NCBI GenBank assembly: GCA_016650295.1
Contig: JAENWA010000032.1
Location: 87,393-151,392 of the forward strand
Direction of reading: 5' to 3'
DNA length: 64,000 nucleotides
From: Desulfuromonadales bacterium
GTDB lineage: Bacteria; Desulfobacterota; Desulfuromonadia; Geobacterales; Pseudopelobacteraceae
A program made the translations under genes and the position numbers. The notes beneath the pieces were generated by a model. That model was not told where the DNA came from. It searched no databases and was given only the letters and a program-made list of their open reading frames with translations. Below are positions 1 to 8,730 of the stretch, one piece after another; the stretch's first letter is position 1, and the number at the start of each line of letters is the position of its first letter.

Positions 1-1
1 G

Positions 2-2635
2 CTTGATCCCCAAGCGATGGGCACCCGTCAGAGTATCAAAATCCGCCGCATCGCGCCAAGGTTCCTTGAGTTTAAAGGAGTCACTATCGGCCAGTTTGAC
101 AACCAGCGTGGCGTATATGTCATCCAGATATCCTTTTACCTTGTAACTGACGATTATCGACGGATGCTCGACAGCTGTCGGGCGTTCTCGTCCACAATGG
201 CTTGGAAAGACGAGCTTGTCTCCCTGACGCAGGCACAGACCACGCTCCTCCATCTGCCGTTCCATTTCACGCAGCACCACGCGCTCCTCGGTCTCCGGTA
301 GCCTCTTCATTTCCAGAATGCTGCCATCACGCTCGACACTCTGAAACAAGAGCCTCCCTTCGGCGATACTACGTAATGGTATACAGCCAAGTTCTAACGG
401 GTCCTGGCGCAGTGTTCGGATCACAGCTTGGGCATAGGCATTGACCCACTCCGGTTGCAACAGGATGTAGGTACCGTAGTCCAAGTCCTTTACTGCACCC
501 GGACCATCCAGCAGACCTAACACTGTCTTCAGCGTATTGTCAGTAAAACGTGATTCCTCGGTCATGCGCCGCCAGAGCAGTTCGCGCAATTCCTTGAAGG
601 TGTGTAGCACCTGCCCCTCATCCCGCAGCTTCAGAATCTGGTCCTTGATTAGTTTGAAGATGCGAGGCGATGTGCGCTGTTCCATCAACCCCCAAGGGAT
701 GCCTTCAGTGATTGCCTCACTCAATTCCTCACAGCCTGTGCCGTCCTTGGCGCTGGTTTCAAAGTATCTAAAGCCCTGCTCTTCAGCAAAGCTCCTTAGC
801 TTTGCACGACTAGCTTTGAATCCAGCATCGATGCGACCAGCCACAAGAATTAACGGCGTATTGGCAGGTACGCAACGTCGTAGAGCTGTCTGCCACTCGC
901 GGAGCCCCGGAAGCACATTCTCCTTGTCTGCGTCGAAAAGCAACAGAATCAACGCGGAACGATCCATATAGAGCTGGTGTACCAATCGTTGGTCAGCCTG
1001 TCCGCCAAAGTCCCAGAGCCAGATTTCCTTTTCCAGCTTTTGGGCAACAGCGACTCCAGGTAAAGGCCACTGCGTTGACCAGGCTCCCACAGTGGAACCG
1101 TCGCTCGGTTTCCACTCACCTGTTGCCAACCGGTGCGCCAATCCGGTCTTGCCGGAACTTGTATCACCCACAAGAAGAACCTTAGCGTTCGTGTATTGGA
1201 CCTGGTCCTGTGCAGGGCCAAAGGACACGTTACTTACTGCAACTGGCCTCGCCCCGACAACAAACTCCGAGAGGTCCCAGACTAGGATTGTGCCTTTATG
1301 ATCACCAGAGAAAGCATGACGTTGATCAGAGCCCCACGCCACGTTCTCGACTTCATCCGTATGACCTTTGAGTACTTGAATACAACGCCCTGTCTCCACG
1401 TCCCACAACCGTAAAGTTTTGTCCCATGAAGCTGAAAGGACAAAGCGGTTATCAGCGGTCCACGCCAAACTCCTGATCAAGTTCGTGTGGCCTTCAAACA
1501 CACGTAGACAGACTCCCTCCTCTACATTCCACAGTCGCAAGGTTAGGTCATCGGAGCAAGAGAGCGCGAAGTGTTGATTTGCACTCCATACAACACTTCT
1601 AATAGGTTTTGTGTGGCCTTTAAGAACACGCAGGCATCGACCAGTTTTCAAATCCCAAAGTCTAATTGTCGTGTCATGGGAGCCAGAAAGGGCTCGACTA
1701 TAATCGGCAGTCCACGATACCGTCCATAGTGAAGCTTTGTGGCCCTTGAACACGCGCAAGCAACGCCCTGAGTTCACATCCCACAACCGCATAGAATTGT
1801 CACATGATCCAGACAGAGCGTAACGCTGATCCGAACTCCACTCCAAGCTTGGAATGGCATCCTTGTGCCCTTCGAGAACACGCAGGCAGTCACCCGTCTC
1901 CACATCTAAAAGTCGGATCATCCCGTCCGAACAGCCAAAAAGTGCGAGACGTTGGTCAGCGCTCCAAGCTATATTATGATAAGCGCTCGATTTGACTTTG
2001 ATCACACGTAGACATCGCCCCGTTTCCAGATTGCATAGCCTTATATTCTCGTCATTACTACCGGAGAGCGCGAGCTTTCCATCCGGACTGAATGCGTAGG
2101 ATAAGTTACGTTCACGAATGATTAGGTCGAGTTGGATGACTTTTTCTGGAACCTGCTCGCGGTTGGCCTGTAGCTCCCCCTTCGCTGAGAGGTTTTGACG
2201 CGTAATGCCTGCCCCACGTAACTTCACGGGAGGTCGACAGGCTTCAATGAGCTTTGAGTATGCCTGCTCACGCTCTTCCACCAGCCAATTGATGTAAAGA
2301 AATTGCGCCAGAGAGCCTTTGATGGGGGCGTCGTCAAGTCGCAGGGGGATGAAGCGGCGCTCCTTGTTCAGCGGATCGCGAAAACGGAACGTGCCGGCCT
2401 CCAACTGCGCCCACTCCGAGCCGAATGCATCCGCCGACATGCAGAACATGAGCACGCGGGAGCGCTCCAGCCCCTCCTCTATTTTCGCCGGGATGCTGTC
2501 GCCCGGCTTTATTTCCCACTCATCAAACCAGACACTCAGTCCATCCCCACGCAACCGCTCTGCAAGTGGGCGCACGACTTCCTTGTCCTTCGAACTGTGG
2601 CTGAGGAAAACATCATGGGTAAATGTGTCGGGCAT
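2..2635 (-). CDS. TIR-WD40-Roc GTPase multidomain protein, C-terminus cut by the window edge
   Basis: Open for 878 codons from an ATG at 2635 to the window edge, so the C-terminus is missing. Residues 1-135 are a TIR domain: it opens with an FLSHSSKD strand, has WFDEWEIKPGDS around 36-47, and has a WAQLE motif (75-79) whose Glu fits the catalytic position of NAD-cleaving TIR domains. Residues 165-455 form seven WD40 blades with recurring GH and RLWD motifs, one complete propeller. A Ras-like Roc GTPase follows, with P-loop GDTSSGKT at 490-497, DFGGQ at 542-546 and ETSAK at 626-630. The expected NKxD guanine motif is replaced by AGRID near 599. The part after 650 resembles the winged-helix COR region. 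The likely role is stimulus-triggered TIR effector activation in antiphage or stress defence, which is inference. It lies 83 bp downstream of the Gp37/Gp68-family gene on the same strand, with AGGTG as probable ribosome site. Confidence 0.88.
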   Translation of the reverse strand, partial: MPDTFTHDVFLSHSSKDKEVVRPLAERLRGDGLSVWFDEWEIKPGDSIPAKIEEGLERSRVLMFCMSADAFGSEWAQLEAGTFRFRDPLNKERRFIPLRLDDAPIKGSLAQFLYINWLVEEREQAYSKLIEACRPPVKLRGAGITRQNLSAKGELQANREQVPEKVIQLDLIIRERNLSYAFSPDGKLALSGSNDENIRLCNLETGRCLRVIKVKSSAYHNIAWSADQRLALFGCSDGMIRLLDVETGDCLRVLEGHKDAIPSLEWSSDQRYALSGSCDNSMRLWDVNSGRCLRVFKGHKASLWTVSWTADYSRALSGSHDTTIRLWDLKTGRCLRVLKGHTKPIRSVVWSANQHFALSCSDDLTLRLWNVEEGVCLRVFEGHTNLIRSLAWTADNRFVLSASWDKTLRLWDVETGRCIQVLKGHTDEVENVAWGSDQRHAFSGDHKGTILVWDLSEFVVGARPVAVSNVSFGPAQDQVQYTNAKVLLVGDTSSGKTGLAHRLATGEWKPSDGSTVGAWSTQWPLPGVAVAQKLEKEIWLWDFGGQADQRLVHQLYMDRSALILLLFDADKENVLPGLREWQTALRRCVPANTPLILVAGRIDAGFKASRAKLRSFAEEQGFRYFETSAKDGTGCEELSEAITEGIPWGLMEQRTSPRIFKLIKDQILKLRDEGQVLHTFKELRELLWRRMTEESRFTDNTLKTVLGLLDGPGAVKDLDYGTYILLQPEWVNAYAQAVIRTLRQDPLELGCIPLRSIAEGRLLFQSVERDGSILEMKRLPETEERVVLREMERQMEERGLCLRQGDKLVFPSHCGRERPTAVEHPSIIVSYKVKGYLDDIYATLVVKLADSDSFKLKEPWRDAADFDTLTGAHRLGIK

Positions 2636-2718
2636 AAAAGGCACCTGTGTCAATTTGGAGTTTTATTCAGCAATTAATGGAAATACCTCCTCGAACTCCG
2701 GAGGGCTAAACACCTTAC

Positions 2719-3462
2719 TTACATCAACCCAAGCTGCACTTGCCTCTGATGTTGCCTGACTTTCGGCATCTGTTCCCACGTCCTACCCTGCAATTCCTTA
2801 CCAGCCTTTTTCTTGCGAAAGCCTCCCCACTGCTTGAAAAAGAAAGGAACCTGCGCTTGCAGGCACTGGTCTTTGATCTCCACCACCCACTCTTCCTGCA
2901 TCGGTCGCGCGCCAGGACCGGACTCTCCACCGACAATGACCCAATCAATCCCTTGCAGATCAAGTGAGTTCACAGGCCCAAGCAACGGCTCCATGGACAG
3001 AAATTTCACCTGTGCCCCGGTTGCCCGCAGGTTATCAACACGATATGTGTAGTCGGCATTTTCGACGCTCACCCCCATCCAGATATTGGGTGACCACACA
3101 AGTTCCGGGCTGAGTTCCATCAACCGTTTGGAACGCTTTGTAAGAACCTGAAACGTATGCCAGTGCGCCCGGCGCATGACGTCAAAGATCTGTTTGATGA
3201 ACTCTGTCGGCACTTGATCCAAAAACAGATCCGACATGGAATTGACAAAGATGGTTTGCGGTTTTTTCCAGGACAGCGGCAATTCCAGTGAACGGGGATG
3301 TAGGGCAAGCTCGAAACCCGTGACATAGTTCGGCTGCCCCATCGCCTTGAGACGTTTTGCCATACGCTCGGCATAGCAGTGCGTGCAGCCGGGACTTATC
3401 TTGGTACAGCCGGTTACCGGATTCCAGGTGCTGCCGGTCCATTCGATAGCCGATTTGGCCAT
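2719..3462 (-). CDS. Phage Gp37/Gp68 family (DUF5131) three-Cys-motif protein
   Basis: Complete 247-residue protein. It starts with the family hallmark ([16 protein letters not shown]) followed by a CxxxxxxCxxCY cluster near residues 19-29 ([19 protein letters not shown]), the three cysteines that name the family and resemble a radical-SAM type iron-sulphur site. Further family blocks are [34 protein letters not shown] and VIVGGESG, ending in a PFFFKQWGG segment. The biochemical function is not established. The start codon lies 1 bp after the stop of the TcmP gene, so the two are almost certainly co-transcribed and probably work together. Although the family was named from a phage, no other phage gene is nearby. 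Confidence 0.9.
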   Translation of the reverse strand: MAKSAIEWTGSTWNPVTGCTKISPGCTHCYAERMAKRLKAMGQPNYVTGFELALHPRSLELPLSWKKPQTIFVNSMSDLFLDQVPTEFIKQIFDVMRRAHWHTFQVLTKRSKRLMELSPELVWSPNIWMGVSVENADYTYRVDNLRATGAQVKFLSMEPLLGPVNSLDLQGIDWVIVGGESGPGARPMQEEWVVEIKDQCLQAQVPFFFKQWGGFRKKKAGKELQGRTWEQMPKVRQHQRQVQLGLM

Positions 3463-3463
3463 T

Positions 3464-4348
3464 TTATTTTCCTTTCAAAATGTGCCCCGCGATTTTCAAG
3501 GCAATCGGTGCGCCCTTTTTGTTTCCGCAGGCAAAGCACAATAGGTACAACGGGTTGTTTTTCGAGTTATACAGTGGCAACGGCTTCTTCGCAACGCCCG
3601 CAAATACCGATTCCAGGCGCTTTACAAAATAATCGGCAATCTGCTTCAAGTCGCCGGTCTTTCGCGTGACCTCCACGTCATCAAACAGGCCGGGCATTAC
3701 TTCCTTCTTGTAAAACATTTCTCGCCATCCCGGCTCACCGAAAATCGAGTCGAGCTTCTTCTGCCAAGCCTCTGGAATGTTTCCGTCCTATGTCAACAGG
3801 CGGTTGACACCGACTCCCAGAGGAAACAGATACCACATATCTATGGCTTCAATCTTGGCCACTGTCTCTATGGTTTGCCATGTAACATTCATGCCGAACG
3901 GGTCCAGAAAAAGGACTCCTCGCAGGTTCCTACGTCTTGTCCAACTTTTGCAAATATGCCTTATAGCTGTGTTGGCATCCTCATTGACAACATAAATGTC
4001 TTTCGCTTTGTCGGGATAATCAAGTTTCAGTTTCTCCAATTCTGCGCATTTTATGGCGTCCTGTTCAATAAAATAATACTCTGCAAAACGAGGCGATGTC
4101 TCCAGTGCGATTCTTGCTGAACCAGCGTGAAGCGCTTCAGCATCTTCGTCAAGCAGATCGAAAGACCAAAGTCCCTGTTTTTTGTCGTCACTCTTGACGT
4201 TTCTATATCCGGTACCGGCAAAGGCGTCGATGTATATCAGGCTGAAGGTAGTATTCTTGAGAGCGTTAGTGTAGGCGGTCAGATAGCTGCTGACACGGGC
4301 CAGTTTCTCTTGTGTCCAGTCGCCGCCGAAATTCTGAAGGTCAGCCAT
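3464..4348 (-). pseudogene. tcmP: Three-Cys-motif partner protein TcmP, interrupted by an in-frame amber codon
   Basis: Read through, this is a 294-codon protein of the TcmP family, the usual genetic partner of the three-Cys Gp37/Gp68 protein, and the two genes sit 1 bp apart. The N-terminal 186 residues carry WTQEKLARVSSYL, the YIDAFAGTG motif (a methyltransferase-like DxFAGxG), and FLDPFGMNVTW. A TAG at 3788-3790 (minus strand) then stops translation just after GVNRLLT. The same frame continues without a gap through DGNIPEAWQKKLDSIF and a 108-codon tail ending at 3464, with the expected C-terminal pattern. One base change therefore explains the break. It could be a pseudogene, a suppressed stop or a sequence error. 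An internal ATG at 3718 could only give a fragment. Confidence 0.8.
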
Positions 4349-4488
4349 TATCGCCTCCGAAACATCCCGTTCACCATTTATAATCCACTAAGGTTTCGAC
4401 TATATACACCACACCCTGCCAGTCGTGCCATCAAATTCAGATCGCGTAACGAGGAGAACATCATTAGAATTTTTACAAGACAGTTTAA

Positions 4489-5574
4489 TCACCTATCCAC
4501 CCACTCCCCCAGATACGGACTCACCTTCATCAACATCCCGCGCAGGTTTTTGTAATCCACCAGTTGCTCATGCTGCAACCGGCCGAGCACAATGCCGGGA
4601 TGGCGGCCCTGGCTTACTGCAAAACGGGTAATTACGGACTTGGAGAAATACGGCTTGGCCTCGCTGACAAAGGCCTTGAACGCCCGATCATCCAGCAGCC
4701 ATCCTCCTGCCAGCCGGTTGGCGTCTTTCTCCTCGCCGTCCACATGATCGCCGCCGTACAGATCGTCCAGATAGCTGCCCTTGTGTTTGAGGAAGATATG
4801 GGCCAGTTCGTGGAGCAGGGTGAACCAGAAGGAGTCGATGCGGTCATAGCGCAGGGTGAGGGCAATGATCGGATTTTTACCGCACATCAACTTGGCGCCG
4901 TCCAGAAAGGTCTTGTCCAGGTGTCCCACGATGACGAAGTGCACCCCGGCATCGGCCAGCAGTCCGGGCAGACGGGCCACATCCTGCTCGTGAGCGCTGC
5001 AGGCCAGGATTGCAGGGAGTATTTTCTCAAGACGTGCTTGGTCGAATCTGGCCACCGTCCGGGCTGCCGCCGCCTGTTCAACCCGGCGGACCCAGGCAAT
5101 TTGGGCATTCAGCTCCGGGCCTCTCTGCACGGCATGACGGAAGCTGACCGCCAGCTTGCCCATTTCGTCGGGCGAGGAGATGCCCATGAAGGCATACACC
5201 GCCTGTTCCAGCTCCTCGAAGGATGATCCCGGCCGTATCCAGCCGCGCTTGAGCAATTCCGTCACCGGAGCGAGTGAATACAGACGGCTCTTGCGGGCTA
5301 TGTCCTTGCCGTCCTTGGCGGAGCGGGCCAATGCCAGCCGGAAATTAGCCTCCAGATTGATCCAGAGTTCCGCCGACGTGCCGAAGGCCTCGGCCAGCTC
5401 CAGGGCCGTTTCAGGGGTAATTTGCTTGCTCCCCTTTACAATCTCGTTGATAGCCTGGGGAGGGCGTCCCATGATTCCGGCCAGGTCTTTCTGGGTCCAG
5501 CCCCGCGCTTCCAGTTCACGCGTCAGAATCCATCCCGGTGCTATGGCGCGGGCAGGCTGAATCGTTGTCTCCAT
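4489..5574 (-). CDS. higA: HigA-type antitoxin fused to ImmA/IrrE zinc metallopeptidase
   Basis: A protein of about 361 residues with two parts. An XRE/HigA helix-turn-helix lies in the first 80 residues (TQKDLAGIMGRPPQAINEIVKG). The second half is an ImmA/IrrE peptidase with the zinc motif LHELAHIFLKHKG and a downstream acidic partner (DGEEKDANRLAG). It follows the HigB toxin gene. An upstream ATG at 5592 overlaps the toxin stop as ATGA, but the ATG at 5574 has an AAAGGA site 6 bp ahead and is preferred. As in other HigBA pairs the DNA-binding half probably represses the operon. The fused protease suggests regulated antitoxin turnover or cleavage of a partner, which is inference. Confidence 0.88.
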   Translation of the reverse strand: METTIQPARAIAPGWILTRELEARGWTQKDLAGIMGRPPQAINEIVKGSKQITPETALELAEAFGTSAELWINLEANFRLALARSAKDGKDIARKSRLYSLAPVTELLKRGWIRPGSSFEELEQAVYAFMGISSPDEMGKLAVSFRHAVQRGPELNAQIAWVRRVEQAAAARTVARFDQARLEKILPAILACSAHEQDVARLPGLLADAGVHFVIVGHLDKTFLDGAKLMCGKNPIIALTLRYDRIDSFWFTLLHELAHIFLKHKGSYLDDLYGGDHVDGEEKDANRLAGGWLLDDRAFKAFVSEAKPYFSKSVITRFAVSQGRHPGIVLGRLQHEQLVDYKNLRGMLMKVSPYLGEWVDR

Positions 5575-5588
5575 CTGAAATTCCTTTC

Positions 5589-5885
5589 TCAATGGTAATC
5601 CTCGATTGAGATTACCAGCACATACGTGCCGTTTCTGTCCTTTTCCAGCGTCACAATCAGGCGGAACTGCCGGTTGAGACGTAGCGAATGTTCGTGCTTC
5701 CGTTTCCCGGAAAGTTTCTCGAAATGGAAACCCTTTTGCGCGTACAGGTCGCGTTCGTCACGGGCAGCGGCAATGACGGCCATGGTTTCAAAGAATGCGT
5801 CGACCACCTCGGGCTCATAGCGGTGTGCGCCCTTTTCAGAGGTGTAAAGCTCTTCCAGCCTTTTTGTCTTGAAGTGAAAACGCAT
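5589..5885 (-). CDS. higB: HigB/RelE-family toxin
   Basis: A 98-residue RelE-fold protein with the pattern of HigB mRNA endonucleases: an N-terminal helical segment, a FHFEKLSGKRKHEHSLRLN region, the core strand RQFRLIVTLE and a C-terminal strand ending ISIEDYH. RelE-superfamily toxins cut mRNA on the ribosome. It precedes the antitoxin gene, the toxin-first order typical of higBA, and its stop overlaps the upstream alternative antitoxin start. A good promoter and a palindrome lie directly upstream. Confidence 0.85.
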   Translation of the reverse strand: MRFHFKTKRLEELYTSEKGAHRYEPEVVDAFFETMAVIAAARDERDLYAQKGFHFEKLSGKRKHEHSLRLNRQFRLIVTLEKDRNGTYVLVISIEDYH

Positions 5886-5896
5886 AATTACAACCT

Positions 5897-5924
5897 ATTG
5901 TATCCTGAACCGCATTTATTTCAA
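5897..5924 (-). promoter_or_regulatory. Probable sigma-70 promoter of higBA
   Basis: On the minus strand a TTGAAA box (5919-5924) is followed after 16 bp by TACAAT (5897-5902), about 12 bp before the higB start codon. The spacing and hexamers fit a housekeeping promoter giving a very short or leaderless transcript. Confidence 0.55.
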
Positions 5925-5931
5925 CTGTAAA

Positions 5932-5950
5932 ATTCACCCAAAGGGTGAAT
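5932..5950. promoter_or_regulatory. Palindrome upstream of higBA promoter, possible HigA operator
   Basis: A perfect 8-bp inverted repeat (ATTCACCC / GGGTGAAT) separated by AAA lies 8 bp upstream of the -35 box. XRE-type antitoxins bind such palindromes, so it is a candidate autoregulatory operator. Binding itself is inferred. Confidence 0.45.
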
Positions 5951-5969
5951 ATAATACTTTTATTCACAC

Positions 5970-5998
5970 AAAAAAAGCCGGAATCTCTCGATACCGGC
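5970..5998 (-). terminator. Intrinsic terminator after the yhaM-like gene
   Basis: On the minus strand a GCCGG...CCGGC stem with one T-T mismatch and an inner ATC/GAT closing a GAGA loop (5977-5998) is followed by seven T residues. It lies 28 bp beyond the stop of the exonuclease gene. Confidence 0.75.
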
Positions 5999-6025
5999 CT
6001 CGCCCAATAGTCACACACATCCTTA

Positions 6026-7126
6026 CTAAAACAGATCCAGATTCCCCAGCGTTTTGAAGGGCTGATTGCCGAAGTCCTTACGCTCCTGCTTTGCCTCCGG
6101 CGCTTGCGCGGGCTGTTCCTTGCGCAACGGTTCGCAGGTCTCATCACACACCTGCACCACCTCCAATTCCTCTTCCATGCCGTTGCTCTTGAAGAAATAG
6201 CGGTCGTACAGCCGGTGATAGGCCGTCCAGCGTGAGGTGCTGACGCTTTCCTTGGCGATGTGGGCCTGGATGCCGTTGATCTTGGAGTCCATGTCGTCCA
6301 GGTAGTTGAGGATCGTGGCTTCGACCGTCTTGGGGCGCTTGGGCGAGCCGTATTCGTACAGGCCGTGGTGGGAGAGCAGCATGTGTTTGAGCAGCAAGGC
6401 CAGTTCACGGGGAAAACCCTCGATCAACCGAATCTGCTCGCTGACCATCTCGACCCCGATAGTGATATGCCCGATCAGTTTGCCCTCGTCGGTATAATCG
6501 AAGGCCCGTTCATAGCTCATCTCATGAATCTTGCCGACATCGTGCAGCAGGGCCCCGACGATAAGCAGGTCTTCATTGATGCCGCTGTAGAGCGGGACAA
6601 TGGTTTTTACCAGCCTAACCAACGCCAGGGAATGCTCCAGCAGCCCGCCCAGGTAGACATGGTGCATCCCCTTGGCAGCCGGCGCCATGCAGTACAGATC
6701 CATGAAGGCCGCATCAGCTGAAAATGACTCCATCAGACGCTGCAGATGGGGGTTGCCGAGCCCGGCGATGACCTCTAGTAGTTCCCGGCGCATCTCTTGG
6801 TTATCACGGGGGGATTCCGGCAGGAAATCGGCCAGGTTGACCTGCTCTTCAGGAATTTTGGTGATCTCGGCCACCACCACCTGCATCTTGTTCATGTAGA
6901 CCGAGGCCTTGCCGCGCACCTGGACGAAGTCGTCCTTGTCGAACTGCTTGTCCAGCAGGTCCACATTGTCCCAGACCTTGGCCTCGATATCGCCGCTCTT
7001 GTCCATGAAGCGCAGGTTCATATAGGGCTTGCCGTTCTTGGCCATGGCCATGATCTTGTCCTTGACCAGAAAGACGGCATTGACCGAATCGCGATCCTTA
7101 ATTTCCGCCACAAACTGTTTTGCCAT
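6026..7126 (-). CDS. YhaM-like 3'-5' exoribonuclease (OB-fold plus HD domain)
   Basis: A 366-residue protein. Residues 1-90 form an OB-fold nucleic-acid binding domain (FVQVRGKASVYMNKMQVVV). Residues 155-310 form an HD phosphohydrolase domain with HH at 155-156, EH at 164-165, HD at 195-196 (ALLHDVGKIHE) and a later HHG. This layout matches YhaM/CBF1 3'-5' exonucleases, which trim RNA and DNA ends in the cytoplasm. The last 40 residues are charged, rich in Lys, Glu, Gln and Pro, and end in LGNLDLF, a possible protein-binding peptide. It is the last gene before the terminator of a three-gene minus-strand run. Confidence 0.87.
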   Translation of the reverse strand: MAKQFVAEIKDRDSVNAVFLVKDKIMAMAKNGKPYMNLRFMDKSGDIEAKVWDNVDLLDKQFDKDDFVQVRGKASVYMNKMQVVVAEITKIPEEQVNLADFLPESPRDNQEMRRELLEVIAGLGNPHLQRLMESFSADAAFMDLYCMAPAAKGMHHVYLGGLLEHSLALVRLVKTIVPLYSGINEDLLIVGALLHDVGKIHEMSYERAFDYTDEGKLIGHITIGVEMVSEQIRLIEGFPRELALLLKHMLLSHHGLYEYGSPKRPKTVEATILNYLDDMDSKINGIQAHIAKESVSTSRWTAYHRLYDRYFFKSNGMEEELEVVQVCDETCEPLRKEQPAQAPEAKQERKDFGNQPFKTLGNLDLF

Positions 7127-7137
7127 GTCGTGCTCCT

Positions 7138-8724
7138 TTACTGCTCTTTTATCTTTCCGGCAATCATATCAGCAATCCTCACCCCATCCACCGCCGCGCT
7201 CATGATGCCGCCGGCGTATCCGGCCCCTTCTCCGGCCGGATACAGGCCCGGCAGACCGATGGATTCCAGCTGTTCGTTGCGCAGTACCCGTAGCGGAGCC
7301 GAGGTGCGCGATTCGATACCAATCAGGGTCGCTTCGGCGCTGACAAAACCGCGCATCTTGCGTCCGAATTCAGGGATTCCCTCCCGCAGGGTCTGGATGA
7401 TAAATGGCGGCAGGACCGGGTCCAGTTCCGTTTCGACGATGCCGGGGCGATAGCTGCTTGAGGCGGAGCCTCTGCCGGGCTGACGCAGGAACGCCAGCAG
7501 GTTCTGGGCCGGAGCGCTGTAGCCGCTGCCGCCGGCCAGGAAGGCCCGCTGTTCCCAATAACGCTGGAAGCGGACACCGGCCAGGGGATCATCTCCAACA
7601 AAATCAGCCGTAGTTACGTTGACGACCAGGGCGCTGTTGGCAAAAGGCGAGTTCCGCTTTTGACCGCTCATGCCGTTGGTGACCACGCCCCCTTCTTCGG
7701 AAGCGCCTCCGATAACAATGCCGCCGGGACACATGCAGAACGAGTAGGCGCTCCGGCCGCTGGCTGTGTTGTTGTAGGTGACGGCGTAATCCGCAACCGG
7801 CAGGTTCGGATGACGTGCGCCGCCGTACTGGATCCGGTCGATCAGCTCCTGGGGATGCTCAACCCGCAGTCCCATGGCAAAGGGCTTACGCTCCAGGGGG
7901 ACGCCTTTTTGCGCCAGCATCTCGTAGGTGTCACGGGCACTGTGGCCGGTCGCCAGGATCAGGCGTTCGCAGGGCAGCTCCTCCCGGTTATTGACGATGG
8001 CCGAGGAAACAGCCCCGTTGTGCACAGCAATGTCGCTCAGGCGGCAGCCGAAACGGATGCTGAAGCCGCGCTCCAGAAGATACGCCCGGATGGCGCATAC
8101 GACAAGACGCAAACGGTCGGTTCCGATATGCGGTTTGGCCAGGTAGCGGATTTCCGGCGGCGCCCCGAAATCAGTCAGCCGTTCCAGTATCCAGGGGACC
8201 AGAGGGTCTTTGGAGCGGCAGGTCAGCTTGCCGTCGGAGAAGGTTCCGGCCCCCCCCTCGCCGAACTGGACGTTGCTCTCCGGGTTGAGTTGTCCCTTTT
8301 CCCAGAACTGCTGGACATCCAGCGCACGCTGCTCCACCGGCTGTCCCCGCTCGATAATCGTGGCAATCAGCCCGTATTCCGCCAGGCGCAAGGCGGTGAA
8401 CAGCCCGGCCGGGCCGCTGCCGGCTATGATGATCCGCTGTTCGGAGCGAAATGGAGATATTACGACCGGCTGCTGATCCGCCTGCCATTCTAGCCCCGGA
8501 ATCTGGTTGATTCGGGATACGAGGGCGTCTCTTTCCAAGATCCTGAACGAGACGGTGTAAATCAGTTTGATGCGGGGTTTGCGGCGGGCGTCAACACCTT
8601 TGCGGATGATCCGGAAATCGAAGAGGCTTGCCTCGGAAAGTCCGATCTGGGAGGCCACCAACGACAACAGGTTTTCTTCCCCGATCTGCGGAGAGACTGC
8701 AAGATTACGGAAAATATACGGCAT
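7138..8724 (-). CDS. FAD-dependent dehydrogenase, COG2509 type
   Basis: A 528-residue flavoprotein. A 90-residue N-terminal extension (with RRKPRIKLIYTVSF) precedes the FAD-binding Rossmann motif GSGPAGLFTA at 102-111. QFGEGGAGTFSDGKL follows, and the C-terminal FAD block (LYPAGEGAGYAGGIMSAA) ends the protein. This combination identifies the uncharacterised COG2509 family, whose substrate is unknown. The gene starts 6 bp after the response regulator stop and ends 11 bp before the exonuclease start, so all three are probably one transcript. Confidence 0.88.
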   Translation of the reverse strand: MPYIFRNLAVSPQIGEENLLSLVASQIGLSEASLFDFRIIRKGVDARRKPRIKLIYTVSFRILERDALVSRINQIPGLEWQADQQPVVISPFRSEQRIIIAGSGPAGLFTALRLAEYGLIATIIERGQPVEQRALDVQQFWEKGQLNPESNVQFGEGGAGTFSDGKLTCRSKDPLVPWILERLTDFGAPPEIRYLAKPHIGTDRLRLVVCAIRAYLLERGFSIRFGCRLSDIAVHNGAVSSAIVNNREELPCERLILATGHSARDTYEMLAQKGVPLERKPFAMGLRVEHPQELIDRIQYGGARHPNLPVADYAVTYNNTASGRSAYSFCMCPGGIVIGGASEEGGVVTNGMSGQKRNSPFANSALVVNVTTADFVGDDPLAGVRFQRYWEQRAFLAGGSGYSAPAQNLLAFLRQPGRGSASSSYRPGIVETELDPVLPPFIIQTLREGIPEFGRKMRGFVSAEATLIGIESRTSAPLRVLRNEQLESIGLPGLYPAGEGAGYAGGIMSAAVDGVRIADMIAGKIKEQ

Positions 8725-8730
8725 GGAAGG

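Noticed and set aside
537..971. Plus-strand frame opposite the TIR gene
   Set aside because: The minus strand carries a continuous multidomain protein with recognisable Roc motifs, so this is an antisense shadow.
3788..3790. Pyrrolysine or other programmed amber decoding
   Set aside because: No supporting element or suppressor tRNA in the window, and TcmP is not a methylamine enzyme. A simple mutation or error is more likely.
2719..4348. Prophage remnant suggested by the Gp37/Gp68 name
   Set aside because: No integrase, structural, lysis or attachment features nearby. The family is common in non-phage loci.
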